Positions 1 through 10,535 of a stretch of DNA of 64,000 nt are shown piece after piece; within the stretch, counting starts at the first letter, position 1; every line of letters begins with the position of its first letter. The stretch is from Lachnospiraceae bacterium (GTDB lineage: Bacteria; Bacillota; Clostridia; Lachnospirales; Lachnospiraceae): assembly GCA_015057455.1 (NCBI GenBank), contig SVEH01000012.1, positions 1-64,000 on the forward strand. The letters are read 5' to 3'. Under the pieces are notes generated by a model, which did no database searches, was not told the origin of the DNA, and was given only the letters and a program-made list of their open reading frames with translations. Position numbers and translations under genes: made by a program.

Positions 1-130
1 CTCGGCACTTAGTGATTTCAAGCATCAGCGCCGAAAGAACTTAGTGTCCGCTAGGCGCGAAGTCAAGTGAGAACGTCCATTAAACATATATATTCGAACC
101 CGTATTATTGCGTCACTAGAATAGTAAACT
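1..130. other. GC-richer non-coding tail, unidentified
   Basis: These bases are visibly richer in G and C than anything nearby and hold no convincing reading frame. The octamer ACTTAGTG occurs at 7-14 and 39-46, with CGCC/GGCGC blocks around it. This could be the end of a structured RNA or a copy of an intergenic repeat that continues outside the window. I could not match it to a known RNA family by eye, and the window edge cuts it. Confidence 0.3.
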
Positions 131-156
131 AAAACTTTCGAGAAGCAAAATCCCCC

Positions 157-178
157 AATTTGAGCGATAGCTCAAATT
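157..178 (-). terminator. Hairpin, AATTTGAGC family (copy 1)
   Basis: Nine-base stem AATTTGAGC / GCTCAAATT with loop GATA. On the minus strand it is followed by GGGGGATTTTGC. The stem is nearly identical to the gdhA terminator at 3352-3374, which also continues into GGGATTTT. It lies after another hairpin (206-228), so it probably backs up termination of the SPFH/zinc-ribbon operon. Confidence 0.5.
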
Positions 179-205
179 ATAAAGAAACTTAAATACCACA
201 ACCAT

Positions 206-228
206 GCCCCTGTCGGAACGACAGGGGC
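206..228 (-). terminator. Hairpin, GCCCCTGTC family (copy 1 of 3)
   Basis: Ten-base stem GCCCCTGTCG / CGACAGGGGC with a 3-base loop, about 37 bases after the zinc-ribbon gene stop on the minus strand. Between stop and hairpin lies a conserved arm (TTTGTAGGTAT on the minus strand) shared with copies at 19366-19419 and 39823-39870. There is no clean T-run, so this may be a 3' UTR element as well as a terminator. Confidence 0.6.
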
Positions 229-264
229 ACAAGATACCTACAAATTAGAGTTTTACATTTATAT

Positions 265-1722
265 TTAGAATAAGTCCTTGCTAAACCTGTTTCCAAAGAC
301 AGTTTCGTTATTAGCACCGCTCATTTCGCTATTAGAAAGTCCCTTACGATGTTTAACAAAGTTATCTTCACTCCTTAAATTTGACTTTTCTTTCGCTGTT
401 TCTAATTCATGTGTATGTCTTGCGCTAGAGTTCCTGTATCTAGAATACATGATGAAAAAGAATATAAATCCTAAAGTTAATAATATTGCTTCCCCACCTT
501 CTTCTGACTCTATTTGGACCACTGCAAACCCACTAAGTAACTCTACCAAAAATGAAGTAAATAATAACTTTGGCATATGTATAGGTACACTTCCCATAGT
601 TTCTTTTGTTCTTGCATTAACTGCTACATAATGCAACATTCCTTTACTGCCCTTTTTCTCAAAATAACTATATAACCAAACAGGAAAATGTGCAGCTTGC
701 CATTGTTGACCTTCAATATCTAATTTCTGCACAGCCCATTTTACACCTCTATCATAAAATGAAAGTTCATCATTAGCTGCAAATCTTGCTATATCTTCAG
801 CTTGAATTTGTACTTGAGGTTTTAATTGATCAATATTAACATCTCTCTTTTCTGAGGAGTATCCTTTTATATAATTTGCATTCCAACGAACTGCATTTTC
901 AATATCAAAAGGCATAATTGAATTAATTATATTGTTGGTCTTGTTCCTTTGTTTTTTATCAAGTTTATCCGCGCTAGACTCAACCGTAAGTCCCTTTATG
1001 GCTATATCAAACTCTCTCTCCACATCATATAAATCTGCATCATAATATGTTTTCTTGTCATCGCCACTACCAACAGTATACCTTCTAACTAGATGCTCAC
1101 CTTGTCCGGAAAAACGTGCATGTCCATTAATATCTACCATCATATATGGGAAATATACTCCCATTATATTATCTGTTGTAAATTCCTTTTTAAATTTTGG
1201 ATGAGCAAAAAACTTTCTTTTACCAACAAACTTAGATATTAAACTTTGTGCTTCTTGTTTTTCAACACTAAATGGTAATACCACGTCTGGCACACTTCCA
1301 TTAGGAATTTGTTGATTAATTGATAAAGTATTTCTACACCAGTGACATCTTGCTTGATTACTTTCGTTAGTATCAATAACGACTTCTGCTCCACAACTTG
1401 TACACTTTAATGTAATAAGTGTTTCTGCTTCTTCATCAATATCTGCAGCTCCAGATGCAATAACTTGATTATGTAAATTCTTAACGTCCTCTTCAAGACC
1501 TTGAACCTTTTGTGGTGCAAATTCATGACGACAAAAATTACATCTTAACATTCCTTTTTTTGTGTTTAAAGAAATGTCTGTTGCTCCACACTTTGGACAT
1601 TTATCTTGGCCATTTACTGCATCTACATCTGTCTTAACTATCTTTACTTGTTCTTCTTGAGTAGATTCATCTAACATTGAAAACATATTTTCATTGATTC
1701 CATTATTCAAATTATTATCCAT
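265..1722 (-). CDS. Zinc-ribbon membrane protein paired with SPFH protein
   Basis: 485 residues. The N-terminus carries three zinc-ribbon-like Cys pairs: CPKC (about 42-45) with CNFC (61-64), then CTSC (about 107-110) with CHWC (about 128-131). The middle is a long soluble domain of unknown fold. Two hydrophobic stretches near residues 385-430 probably anchor it in the membrane, followed by a charged tail. The start overlaps the end of the upstream SPFH gene by only a few bases' spacing (stop 1726, start 1722), so the two are translationally linked. TFIIB-type zinc-ribbon proteins next to SPFH/SHOCT proteins recur in Clostridia. The function is not known; a role in membrane-stress or envelope microdomain organisation is inference from the partner only. 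Confidence 0.75.
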   Translation of the reverse strand: MDNNLNNGINENMFSMLDESTQEEQVKIVKTDVDAVNGQDKCPKCGATDISLNTKKGMLRCNFCRHEFAPQKVQGLEEDVKNLHNQVIASGAADIDEEAETLITLKCTSCGAEVVIDTNESNQARCHWCRNTLSINQQIPNGSVPDVVLPFSVEKQEAQSLISKFVGKRKFFAHPKFKKEFTTDNIMGVYFPYMMVDINGHARFSGQGEHLVRRYTVGSGDDKKTYYDADLYDVEREFDIAIKGLTVESSADKLDKKQRNKTNNIINSIMPFDIENAVRWNANYIKGYSSEKRDVNIDQLKPQVQIQAEDIARFAANDELSFYDRGVKWAVQKLDIEGQQWQAAHFPVWLYSYFEKKGSKGMLHYVAVNARTKETMGSVPIHMPKLLFTSFLVELLSGFAVVQIESEEGGEAILLTLGFIFFFIMYSRYRNSSARHTHELETAKEKSNLRSEDNFVKHRKGLSNSEMSGANNETVFGNRFSKDLF

Positions 1723-1725
1723 ATC

Positions 1726-3093
1726 CTATAATCCTAACACTTTAGCCTTTACAGCATCATATTCTTCTTGTGAAATTGCACCTGCATCAAGAAGTTGTTT
1801 CATTTGTAATAATTTTGCAGCCATATCTTCACCTTGTCCTTGTGGTTGACCCATTTGTCCGTTCATTGGTTGGCCTTGGTTCATCATTGGCTGTCCCATT
1901 TGCCCGTTCATTGGTTGACCTTGGTTCATCATTGGCTGTCCCATTTGCCCGTTCATTGGTTGGCCTTGGTTCATCATTGGCTGTCCCATTTGCCCGTTCA
2001 TTGGTTGGCCTTGATTCATCATTTGTTGTCCACCAAAGTTAGGTTGGTAACTAGAGCCTGTCTGTGGTTGTTGCATACCACCCATTACGCCTCCAGCTGC
2101 ATTCATTCCCATACCCATAAATGCCATAGCTGCTCCGCCGCCATTCTCACCAGCTGCCTGCATACCTCTTGCAACTGCTTGTTGCATAAATGCATTACCT
2201 CTAGCACCTGATAACGCATCTGCTTTCTTAACATCTTTCATTAATTGTTTAGTATCTTCATCATATTCAATAGCAAGTATAGCTGTCTTAACAATTTGTA
2301 GACCTCTATCTGCTCTCCATGCATAAGCATCTTCTACTGCTTGAGCCATTGCTTGTGCAAATCCTATTTGATCTGCTTGAATCTTTGATATACGATTCCC
2401 CTTACTTGGATCATTAGTATATACTGAAAATGCAGCTGATAAAGTACCAACTACTTCATTAAACAATTGTGTTCCTGCATCATTATCCATATCTGCAAAA
2501 TCGAACACCTCTGCTCCTGGCATTAAATATTGAGATGGAACAAAATTCTTAACAAATAAAATAGGATCAACAATCTTTAATGTATATGTACCTCTTGTCA
2601 TAGCTCCGACTTGTGTTCCAAAATACGCATCATCCCAATAAATCTCAGATTGTGTTCCAAATTTATTATTAGGAATTTCCTTTAAGTTAACATAAAATGC
2701 TACATGTTGACCACCAGGTTGTCCACCAAATTTAAATCTCTCCCATGATTGCTTTACGATAGGTCCAATAATTCCATCACCTGCAAAAATAGATTGTGAA
2801 TTTAAATCATCGCTTGTATATGTATATCCACCTGGCTCAGTAATAATACCTGTTACTCCACCTTCTTGTAATGTAATAAGAGCTGTTCCCTCCGGTACAA
2901 CAATTCTACTACCATTACTAATTATATTAGTACTACCTTTTGTATTAGCACCACGACCTGCGTTAGTTCCTACTGGTACAGCTTGAAATAATGCTGCTGT
3001 AGCAGGTACTCCTGCTCTTGGCATTAAATAGTCCTTCCATTGATCTGCAAATGTTCCTCCAATTGCTCCAGCAAATGCTTTAATAAATCCCAT
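1726..3093 (-). CDS. SPFH domain protein with Gln/Met/Pro repeats and SHOCT tail
   Basis: The N-terminal part resembles the virion-core-like SPFH family (COG4260): a short amphipathic start, then an SPFH/band-7 region to about residue 290. A Gly/Met-rich segment follows, then about four copies of a 15-residue unit of the form NQGQPMNGQMGQPMM, and a C-terminal SHOCT module (AKLLQMKQLLDAGAISQEEY) ending in KVLGL. The start is set at the second ATG because GGAG ends only one base before the first ATG but seven bases before the second. It is co-transcribed with the zinc-ribbon gene. SPFH proteins scaffold membrane microdomains; SHOCT is a short oligomerisation module. The exact role is unknown. 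Confidence 0.85.
   Translation of the reverse strand: MGFIKAFAGAIGGTFADQWKDYLMPRAGVPATAALFQAVPVGTNAGRGANTKGSTNIISNGSRIVVPEGTALITLQEGGVTGIITEPGGYTYTSDDLNSQSIFAGDGIIGPIVKQSWERFKFGGQPGGQHVAFYVNLKEIPNNKFGTQSEIYWDDAYFGTQVGAMTRGTYTLKIVDPILFVKNFVPSQYLMPGAEVFDFADMDNDAGTQLFNEVVGTLSAAFSVYTNDPSKGNRISKIQADQIGFAQAMAQAVEDAYAWRADRGLQIVKTAILAIEYDEDTKQLMKDVKKADALSGARGNAFMQQAVARGMQAAGENGGGAAMAFMGMGMNAAGGVMGGMQQPQTGSSYQPNFGGQQMMNQGQPMNGQMGQPMMNQGQPMNGQMGQPMMNQGQPMNGQMGQPMMNQGQPMNGQMGQPQGQGEDMAAKLLQMKQLLDAGAISQEEYDAVKAKVLGL
1840..2024. repeat. 45-bp tandem repeat inside SPFH gene
   Basis: Three full 45-base units begin at 1868, 1913 and 1958, with partial units on both sides. The copies differ by only one or two bases, which suggests recent expansion or gene conversion. 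The length is a multiple of three, so changes in copy number keep the reading frame. Confidence 0.9.
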
Positions 3094-3338
3094 ACTCATT
3101 CTCCTTTATGTTTATATTTTTCTTTTAATTTCTTACTTAATACATATAGTTAGTTCTACTACTTACCTAATCAGTAATTACTAGTAACTTAATGCTAATC
3201 TCCACATTAAGTAAATTATTTAACTAACCTTTATGTACACTCATACTTTATATTTTACCATATTTTCAGATATTTTTCTCCTATTTTTTACTCTTTTTTA
3301 CATTTTTTTCTATTTTTCGTTCTTGGGGACTATTTTCT

Positions 3339-3376
3339 AAAAAAAAAATCCCAATTTGAGCAAAGCTCAAATTGAG
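3339..3376 (-). terminator. gdhA terminator, AATTTGAGC family (copy 2)
   Basis: Perfect ten-base stem CAATTTGAGC / GCTCAAATTG with a 3-base loop, followed on the minus strand by GGGA and a run of about ten T. It lies 15 bases beyond the gdhA stop: a textbook intrinsic terminator. The rest of 3094-3390 is AT-rich leader for the SPFH gene; on the minus strand it contains TGGTAAAAT at about 3254-3262, a possible extended -10 box. Confidence 0.9.
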
Positions 3377-3390
3377 ATTTTCAAATTTTC

Positions 3391-5041
<1,651 letters not shown>

Positions 5042-5071
5042 TAAAAAAGCAGTGTAGAAAATCTACACTGC
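5042..5071 (-). terminator. Terminator overlapping the end of the acidic membrane protein gene
   Basis: Perfect ten-base stem GCAGTGTAGA / TCTACACTGC with loop AAA, followed on the minus strand by a T-run. The stop codon (5063-5065) lies inside the stem, so the last codons of the gene form part of the terminator. It closes the polysaccharide operon. Confidence 0.85.
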
Positions 5072-5401
5072 ATCTTCTTCATCATCTAATTCATCGTCTG
5101 TTGCAGAAGCCTTAACTTGCTTCACTTCCATTATTGAAACTGGCTCTACAAAATCATCATCATCGTCATAATCTTCATCAAAATCATTAAATCCTTCATC
5201 ATAATCTTCATCGAAATCATCCAAAATTTCTTCTGGTGTAAGAATCTTATATAAAGTATATGCTAATATAGCAACTACTACAACGATTCCTATTATTGCT
5301 GCTGCAATCATCCAACGATTATGCTTACGTTCTTCTTCATTATTATGTACTAATTCATTAACCTTAACTCCATTTAAAAATTGATCCATTTTCTCACTCA
5401 T
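5063..5401 (-). CDS. Small membrane protein with acidic tail
   Basis: 112 residues. A short hydrophilic N-terminus is followed by one transmembrane helix (about 30-52) and a strongly acidic tail rich in Asp and Glu (about 55-112). I do not recognise a family. It is the last gene of the long minus-strand polysaccharide operon, 83 bases after the phosphopantetheinyl transferase. Small one-pass proteins with acidic tails are common in Clostridia; no function can be assigned. Confidence 0.7.
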   Translation of the reverse strand: MSEKMDQFLNGVKVNELVHNNEEERKHNRWMIAAAIIGIVVVVAILAYTLYKILTPEEILDDFDEDYDEGFNDFDEDYDDDDDFVEPVSIMEVKQVKASATDDELDDEEDAV

Positions 5402-5484
5402 AATGCTATTTTCCTTTCATAACAATTATCTAACTTAATTTTCGGATACTTCTTATACTAAATGTAGCTTTTATTTTTTTGACA

Positions 5485-6147
5485 TTATATGTAAATTTCT
5501 TCATAAAATTTACATATTTCATCTTTATTATACACGATTTTTTCGATTTTTTCAATAGGCATTGAGGAGCATACACTTAACATATATTTATCAATTTTCT
5601 CAGATATCATATGCTCTTCCTTACTCTTATTTATAATATCTATTTTAAAGCTATCTTTATTGAAACCTGTTCCTATTTTCTTAAGATATGCCTCTTTTCT
5701 AGTCCATACTCTATATATTTCCTCTAATTGATTATTACTATTCCTTATACTCATACACTCATTTTCAGTAAAAAACCTATCTACTATATTTTGCTTTATT
5801 GGTTTCATATACTCTATATCTATTCCAATTTCTTCACTAGACTCCACATATGCTATATATTGATTTGAATGAGAAACTGAAAAATATTTAGCAATTTCAT
5901 TTATCTGATTATCTAAACTATTCTTCCCTAAATACGGTTTCCCATATTCATTATACTCTAAACATAACTCTTGCCCCTTTACTGCTTCTTTTCTTATTAA
6001 GAGTTCTGTAAACATTGACATAACCTTATTTTTATCACCAATATATCTTTCGCATTTCTTAACCCTCGCTTCAGTAAGTAAATACTTGTATTTTTTCACA
6101 TCATCCCATAACACATTATCGTCTATCTTAAGTAATATAATCTTCAC
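5485..6147 (-). CDS. 4'-phosphopantetheinyl transferase (Sfp-like)
   Basis: 220 residues, the size of the two-domain Sfp/Gsp group. The family motifs are present: FSVSHS at 89-94, GIDIE at 108-112 (magnesium-binding Asp) and WTRKEAYLKK at 148-157. The enzyme moves 4'-phosphopantetheine from CoA to a serine of a carrier protein. I chose the GTG start at 6147 because GGAGG stands seven bases before it. It follows two glycosyltransferases in the same direction. No carrier-protein, NRPS or PKS gene is visible in the window, so the substrate is unknown; it may be the cell's fatty-acid acyl carrier protein or a cluster elsewhere. Confidence 0.88.
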   Translation of the reverse strand: MKIILLKIDDNVLWDDVKKYKYLLTEARVKKCERYIGDKNKVMSMFTELLIRKEAVKGQELCLEYNEYGKPYLGKNSLDNQINEIAKYFSVSHSNQYIAYVESSEEIGIDIEYMKPIKQNIVDRFFTENECMSIRNSNNQLEEIYRVWTRKEAYLKKIGTGFNKDSFKIDIINKSKEEHMISEKIDKYMLSVCSSMPIEKIEKIVYNKDEICKFYEEIYI

Positions 6148-6185
6148 TTATAGTCCTCCACAATTCTAATCTTCATTATTTTTTT

Positions 6186-7289
6186 CTATTTACTTTCCTC
6201 AATATAATTCTCATATAATTGCTGAATTCGACTACCAATATCCCATATACTATACCCTTTAAGTTCTATGGTTTTACTGCTTTCAACAGCAACACATTCT
6301 CTATCTACATCATTTACATTAAACTGATTTATTGCATTAACAAATGCATCTACACCATCTTCACAATCAGCAAATTCTACTAATCCTGTAACATCTGCTT
6401 CTACTGGTACTGCCTTTGATGCTACACAATGAAGACCTGTACACTGAGCTTCTATTAGCACAACTGGCAAACCTTCAAATCTTGATGGCAATGCTATAAC
6501 ATCAAATGCATTCATATATTTATGTACATCATCTGTTGTTCCAATAAATATTACTTGTTCATCTAATTCCTTTTCTTTTACTAATGCTTCAATTTTTTCT
6601 TTATTCTCTCCTTCTCCAATAAGCATTAGTACACTATTTCCATTTTCTTTGTTTAATTTATCAAATATTTCAATTAATTTTTCATGATTCTTTTGATAAT
6701 TAAATACCCCAACATGACCTACCACAAATTTATCTTCTACATTGTATTCTTTTCTAATTTCATTTCTATATTCCTTATTATATGTAAATCTAGTAGTATC
6801 AATCCCATTATTTATTACAACAAATTCCTTATCTCCATATAACCATTTCCCTGCATTAGTTCCACATGCAAAACCATGTGTATAATATTTATTAAAAAAT
6901 GGTTTTAATAACTTATGAACCTTCATATGATCACTTGTAGTGTTATGACAATGTGGTATTCTTACCTTAACTCCAGCTTTTTTTGCTGCCATTAATTCAA
7001 CTGCCATTGTGGCGCTATTTCCATGTATATGAACAACATCATATGCATTTTCTTTCATTATTTTCTTTATATTCTTCATATACTTTAATGGGCTTGAATT
7101 ACGCTCAACAATATATAATTTTGAATTGTTTTTTTCTAGCATCTCCTTTATTTCTTCTGATGGTTCATTTATACATAATAAATCTATCTGCATTTTTTTC
7201 TTGTCAAATGCTTTATATTCATTAAGGATTACCGCAGCAATTCCATTATATCCAAATACATTTGTACAAATAATCAATATTTTACTCAT
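6186..7289 (-). CDS. GT4 family glycosyltransferase
   Basis: 367 residues, two Rossmann-like halves. The C-terminal GT4 donor-binding block has the E-x7-E motif in EGLPVVLIEAQCTG, preceded by FIGTTDDVHKYM. The N-terminus has the usual start of a GT-B acceptor domain (LIICTNVFGYNGIAAVI). It probably adds a sugar from a nucleotide-sugar donor to the lipid-linked repeat unit on the cytoplasmic face. It lies between another GT4 enzyme and the phosphopantetheinyl transferase. A good AGGGAGG ribosome site precedes the ATG. The sugar and linkage cannot be told from sequence. Confidence 0.9.
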   Translation of the reverse strand: MSKILIICTNVFGYNGIAAVILNEYKAFDKKKMQIDLLCINEPSEEIKEMLEKNNSKLYIVERNSSPLKYMKNIKKIMKENAYDVVHIHGNSATMAVELMAAKKAGVKVRIPHCHNTTSDHMKVHKLLKPFFNKYYTHGFACGTNAGKWLYGDKEFVVINNGIDTTRFTYNKEYRNEIRKEYNVEDKFVVGHVGVFNYQKNHEKLIEIFDKLNKENGNSVLMLIGEGENKEKIEALVKEKELDEQVIFIGTTDDVHKYMNAFDVIALPSRFEGLPVVLIEAQCTGLHCVASKAVPVEADVTGLVEFADCEDGVDAFVNAINQFNVNDVDRECVAVESSKTIELKGYSIWDIGSRIQQLYENYIEESK

Positions 7290-7337
7290 ATTAAGCCTCC
7301 CTTCATCCTGTTACACATTAACTACTGAGATTAAATA

Positions 7338-8438
7338 TTATTTACTTTTGCCTTTGTAATTATCAATAACCTTATTAAAAAATGACTCCCATTTAGCCAT
7401 TATTTTCCCTTCTTCTAAAAGATATCGTATTTTCTTTGCATTTCTACCTAACTTGTCTGCTAACTTCTTATTATTTATAAGTTCATTTATTGCAAGAGCC
7501 ATATCTTCAGCGTTTTTTGGCTCAACTAATATTCCATTTTTATAATTTTGAATTAAACTTCTTGGTCCTCCAGACTGACAATCTGTACTTATTACTGGCA
7601 ATCCCAACGCCATAGCTTCTATTAATGCATTTGGTAACCCTTCATAATTAGAAGATAATACAAATATACTTGCATCATTTATATAGTTAAGAACTTCATT
7701 CGTTGCTGGTTTAATTTCATAACTATCACTTGGCAAAGTATTCCTTGCTAATACTTCTAATTCCTCTCTAAGTTCGCCATCTCCATATATTAAAAGCTTA
7801 TATTCACTATGTTCCTTAACAATTATTGAAAAAGCATTTAGAAGTAATTTATGGTTTTTTTGTTCAACTAATCTTCCCATAGATACTATATTTTTTTTCC
7901 TAGGACCATCATATTCCTTAGGTAATCTTGAATAGTCTATTGGGTTAGGTATTACACTTCCCTTTTCTTGTATCTCCTTTGAAAAATAACTTTTTGCTGT
8001 TTCTGTTTGAAATACAATTCCATCAACTTTTTTATAATTAATTTTTCTAAGTATTCTATTTAACTTATTTTTAGGCATAACCCATGGATTATTCCTCTCT
8101 GAAACGACAATTGGAATTTTAAGGTCAATTAAAAAAGGTATTGCTTTGACACTAATTTCCTCTGGCATTATTACAACTATATCAGGATTCTCTTTCCTAA
8201 CCTCTTCCTTTAATTTATTGTAATAATGAGCATACTCTTTTCTTCTTGGCTTACCTTCTTTTTCATAAATAGAGTAACATTTTACTTGCTCATTAAGATT
8301 AAACTGACACTCTGTATTCATAATTGTAATTATTGATACTTCTACACCCTTATTTACAAAATAATTGGATAATGTAGCTATAACTTTTTCCGCTCCACCA
8401 ATTAACATGGCATTTGTTATAAATACTATTTTATTCAT
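7338..8438 (-). CDS. GT4 family glycosyltransferase
   Basis: 366 residues. The N-terminus, FITNAMLIGGAEKVIATL, is the typical GGAE-type acceptor-domain start of group 1 glycosyltransferases. GRLVEQKNH marks the linker into the donor domain, and EGLPNALIEAMALG is the E-x7-E catalytic motif. This is a cytoplasmic or peripheral enzyme of the polysaccharide operon. Spacing to both neighbours is short (25-50 bases), consistent with co-transcription. Donor and acceptor sugars are unknown. Confidence 0.92.
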   Translation of the reverse strand: MNKIVFITNAMLIGGAEKVIATLSNYFVNKGVEVSIITIMNTECQFNLNEQVKCYSIYEKEGKPRRKEYAHYYNKLKEEVRKENPDIVVIMPEEISVKAIPFLIDLKIPIVVSERNNPWVMPKNKLNRILRKINYKKVDGIVFQTETAKSYFSKEIQEKGSVIPNPIDYSRLPKEYDGPRKKNIVSMGRLVEQKNHKLLLNAFSIIVKEHSEYKLLIYGDGELREELEVLARNTLPSDSYEIKPATNEVLNYINDASIFVLSSNYEGLPNALIEAMALGLPVISTDCQSGGPRSLIQNYKNGILVEPKNAEDMALAINELINNKKLADKLGRNAKKIRYLLEEGKIMAKWESFFNKVIDNYKGKSK

Positions 8439-8463
8439 ACTAATTCCTCTATTTCCATACCAA

Positions 8464-8997
8464 CTAGTCTTGTTTTTTCTTTTTTCCTTTTTTCTTTCCG
8501 CCTTCTACTAATTCAACCACTTCTTTTTCAAAATTCTCTATAAAACTCTTTAAAGTACTTTCTGAATTCACATTGCACTGATTAGCATAAACATCATAAT
8601 TCTCAATTACATCTTCTAATAAATCTATATCATAAACTGGTATAACTTTATTAAGAGATTCTAGTTTCTTTGTAAATAATATCTGATGTTCGTCAACATG
8701 TTCATCCATCTTTGGATTACGAGGAACAACAATAGGCACTTTCCCCATTTGAAATGCTGGCATTATACTTCCTGGTCCTCCATGAGTAATTATAATTCTT
8801 GCCTTTTCGCAGTATTTTCCCATTTCATCATGTTCAATAAACTCTTTAGAATCACAGTACTTAGGTTTATAATCCTTTGTAAATCCTATTTGCATAAAGA
8901 CTTCTTCTTTAATTACTCCTCTTTCTCTAAGCCAATCAATTTTTTCAATTAAACGCCTAAAACTTTGCTCATGAGTTCCAACAGTTACAAATATCAT
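8464..8997 (-). CDS. Alg13/PssE-like glycosyltransferase subunit
   Basis: 177 residues, matching the C-terminal (donor) domain of GT28 enzymes. IFVTVGTHEQSF is the family's N-terminal signature, and HGGPGSIMPAFQMGKVPIVV is the nucleotide-sugar binding loop. The start is moved to the second ATG (8997) because GGAGG lies six bases before it; the upstream ATG overlaps that ribosome site. A Lys-rich tail (GGKKKGKKKKQ) ends the protein. Together with the Alg14-like gene just upstream it should form a two-subunit transferase (as PssD/PssE or Alg14/Alg13) that adds the second sugar to the lipid-linked primer. Confidence 0.9.
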   Translation of the reverse strand: MIFVTVGTHEQSFRRLIEKIDWLRERGVIKEEVFMQIGFTKDYKPKYCDSKEFIEHDEMGKYCEKARIIITHGGPGSIMPAFQMGKVPIVVPRNPKMDEHVDEHQILFTKKLESLNKVIPVYDIDLLEDVIENYDVYANQCNVNSESTLKSFIENFEKEVVELVEGGKKKGKKKKQD

Positions 8998-9027
8998 TGT
9001 TGCCTCCATTCTAGAATATCTCTATCA

Positions 9028-9477
9028 TTATAATATTCCACCAAGATTAATTCCTTTTTTATAAAATTTCTTTTGTTCTTCCCACTGTAAAATAAACTTG
9101 TCCGTTACTGGATAAACTAATCTACCTGTCAAAGTTGGAAGTTCTATTCTATCATATACCTCTATATATACTGTTTTGGCTCCCATTAGTTTTCCTATCC
9201 AGAAAAATGGAACAGCAGCTCCAGCTCCTGTTGATATAATAACATCAGGTCTCTCTTTTCTTAAAATCTTTATAGCTAAAAAAGTATTCTTTATAAGATT
9301 TTTTATATTTCTGTTAGTTGGATAATAGCACCAATATTTTTTTTCATCCGTTAATACTGAACGAGAATCCAACTTATCAAAGGTTACAAAAAACCTTTCA
9401 TGCTTACTCCAAAAATCCTTTAATAACATCAGATGTGTCAAATGACCTCCACTTGAACCAACAAGGCATATTTTCAT
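9028..9477 (-). CDS. Alg14/PssD-like glycosyltransferase subunit
   Basis: 149 residues. KICLVGSSGGHLTHLM is the Alg14/PssD signature, and ISTGAGAAVPFF follows in the membrane-associating part. In this family the protein anchors the Alg13-like partner to the membrane and binds the lipid-linked acceptor. The start at 9477 is the second ATG, placed five bases after GGAGG. The gap to the Alg13-like gene is 30 bases, as expected of an obligate pair. Confidence 0.9.
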   Translation of the reverse strand: MKICLVGSSGGHLTHLMLLKDFWSKHERFFVTFDKLDSRSVLTDEKKYWCYYPTNRNIKNLIKNTFLAIKILRKERPDVIISTGAGAAVPFFWIGKLMGAKTVYIEVYDRIELPTLTGRLVYPVTDKFILQWEEQKKFYKKGINLGGIL

Positions 9478-9498
9478 GTCCGCCTCCATTCTAGAATT

Positions 9499-10485
9499 TT
9501 ATTTTTTTAAAATTCTTCTATTAATAAATCTACCTACTCTACTTAACTGATACTGTGTTCTATATGTAATGTCCTCGAACTTTTCATATATATATGACTG
9601 ATATGGATTATATATTTTAATATCCTCTGGTCTTGGTAATCCCTGACTCTTTTTCATAAATGAATTAGATAATATTGCAAATGAATTAACTTCTTTTATA
9701 TTAAAATCAGGAGTCTCCATTCTTCTTCTTTTTATATGAATATAAGCAAATTCCTCTGCTCCCATATTATCATCTTCATCAATATATGCTCTAAATATTT
9801 TTCCATTATCCCAATAAAACAACTGATATCTATAATTCTTCATCTTTGAATTAATAGTTAACTTTAATCGCTTATGTCTCGCTGCAATATCTGCCATTAC
9901 ATATTTATCATATATTGGTAAATTATTTAATTTATAGATATTATTTATTCCATATCCTTCATCAAAAACAAATATTTTACTCTTTACAAATACTTCATCA
10001 TAATCTCCAAATGTAGAACCTTTTAATTTATATCTATTATTAACTTCTTCTGTATTACGATATAATGCAAAATGTCCTAATGGAAATATTTTATCGTATT
10101 TTTCCAAAATATCCTCTGTTATAAATGCACTTAAATCACCAAGGATAATATCTAAATCACAATATCCCCAATACTCATAATCTTTTAGAAAGTCACTCAA
10201 TATTATACCGAATACTGGTTTAAAATCAGATAATTTATAAGCATAGGGAATATTCAATTTTGTTCTCAATTTTTCTCTTGCTAGTCGTTCAAAACTTGTA
10301 AGATCCATATTAACAACTGTAAGATTTTTATCACTATATGGTACAATTGAGTCTGTCACAAGTAAAAAATCATAATCCTTATTATAATTAACAGACTTTA
10401 GCCATAAATCATAATAATTAGGTATATTTCCAAAATACACACATACTATGCACTTATTGTTCTTTAACGGACTTCCATAATTCAT
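9499..10485 (-). CDS. DUF6625-like glycosyltransferase
   Basis: 328 residues. It starts with VCVYFGNIPNYYDLWLKS and carries a DxD-type block GYCDLDIILGDL about a third of the way in, typical of GT-A enzymes that bind a nucleotide sugar through a metal. The overall pattern fits the DUF6625 family found in capsule clusters; I name the family from memory and without a search. Start at 10485 follows a GGAG ribosome site. It lies between the nucleotidyltransferase-like gene and the Alg14/Alg13 pair. Confidence 0.75.
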   Translation of the reverse strand: MNYGSPLKNNKCIVCVYFGNIPNYYDLWLKSVNYNKDYDFLLVTDSIVPYSDKNLTVVNMDLTSFERLAREKLRTKLNIPYAYKLSDFKPVFGIILSDFLKDYEYWGYCDLDIILGDLSAFITEDILEKYDKIFPLGHFALYRNTEEVNNRYKLKGSTFGDYDEVFVKSKIFVFDEGYGINNIYKLNNLPIYDKYVMADIAARHKRLKLTINSKMKNYRYQLFYWDNGKIFRAYIDEDDNMGAEEFAYIHIKRRRMETPDFNIKEVNSFAILSNSFMKKSQGLPRPEDIKIYNPYQSYIYEKFEDITYRTQYQLSRVGRFINRRILKK

Positions 10486-10535
10486 AACAATCTCCATTCT
10501 ATGCTTAACTTATGGTTCTTTTACTTTTATTACTT

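Noticed and set aside
1770..2211. Plus-strand reading frames rich in Leu, Val and His over the 45-bp repeats
   Set aside because: They are the reverse strand of the SPFH repeat region, without ribosome sites and with unnatural composition.
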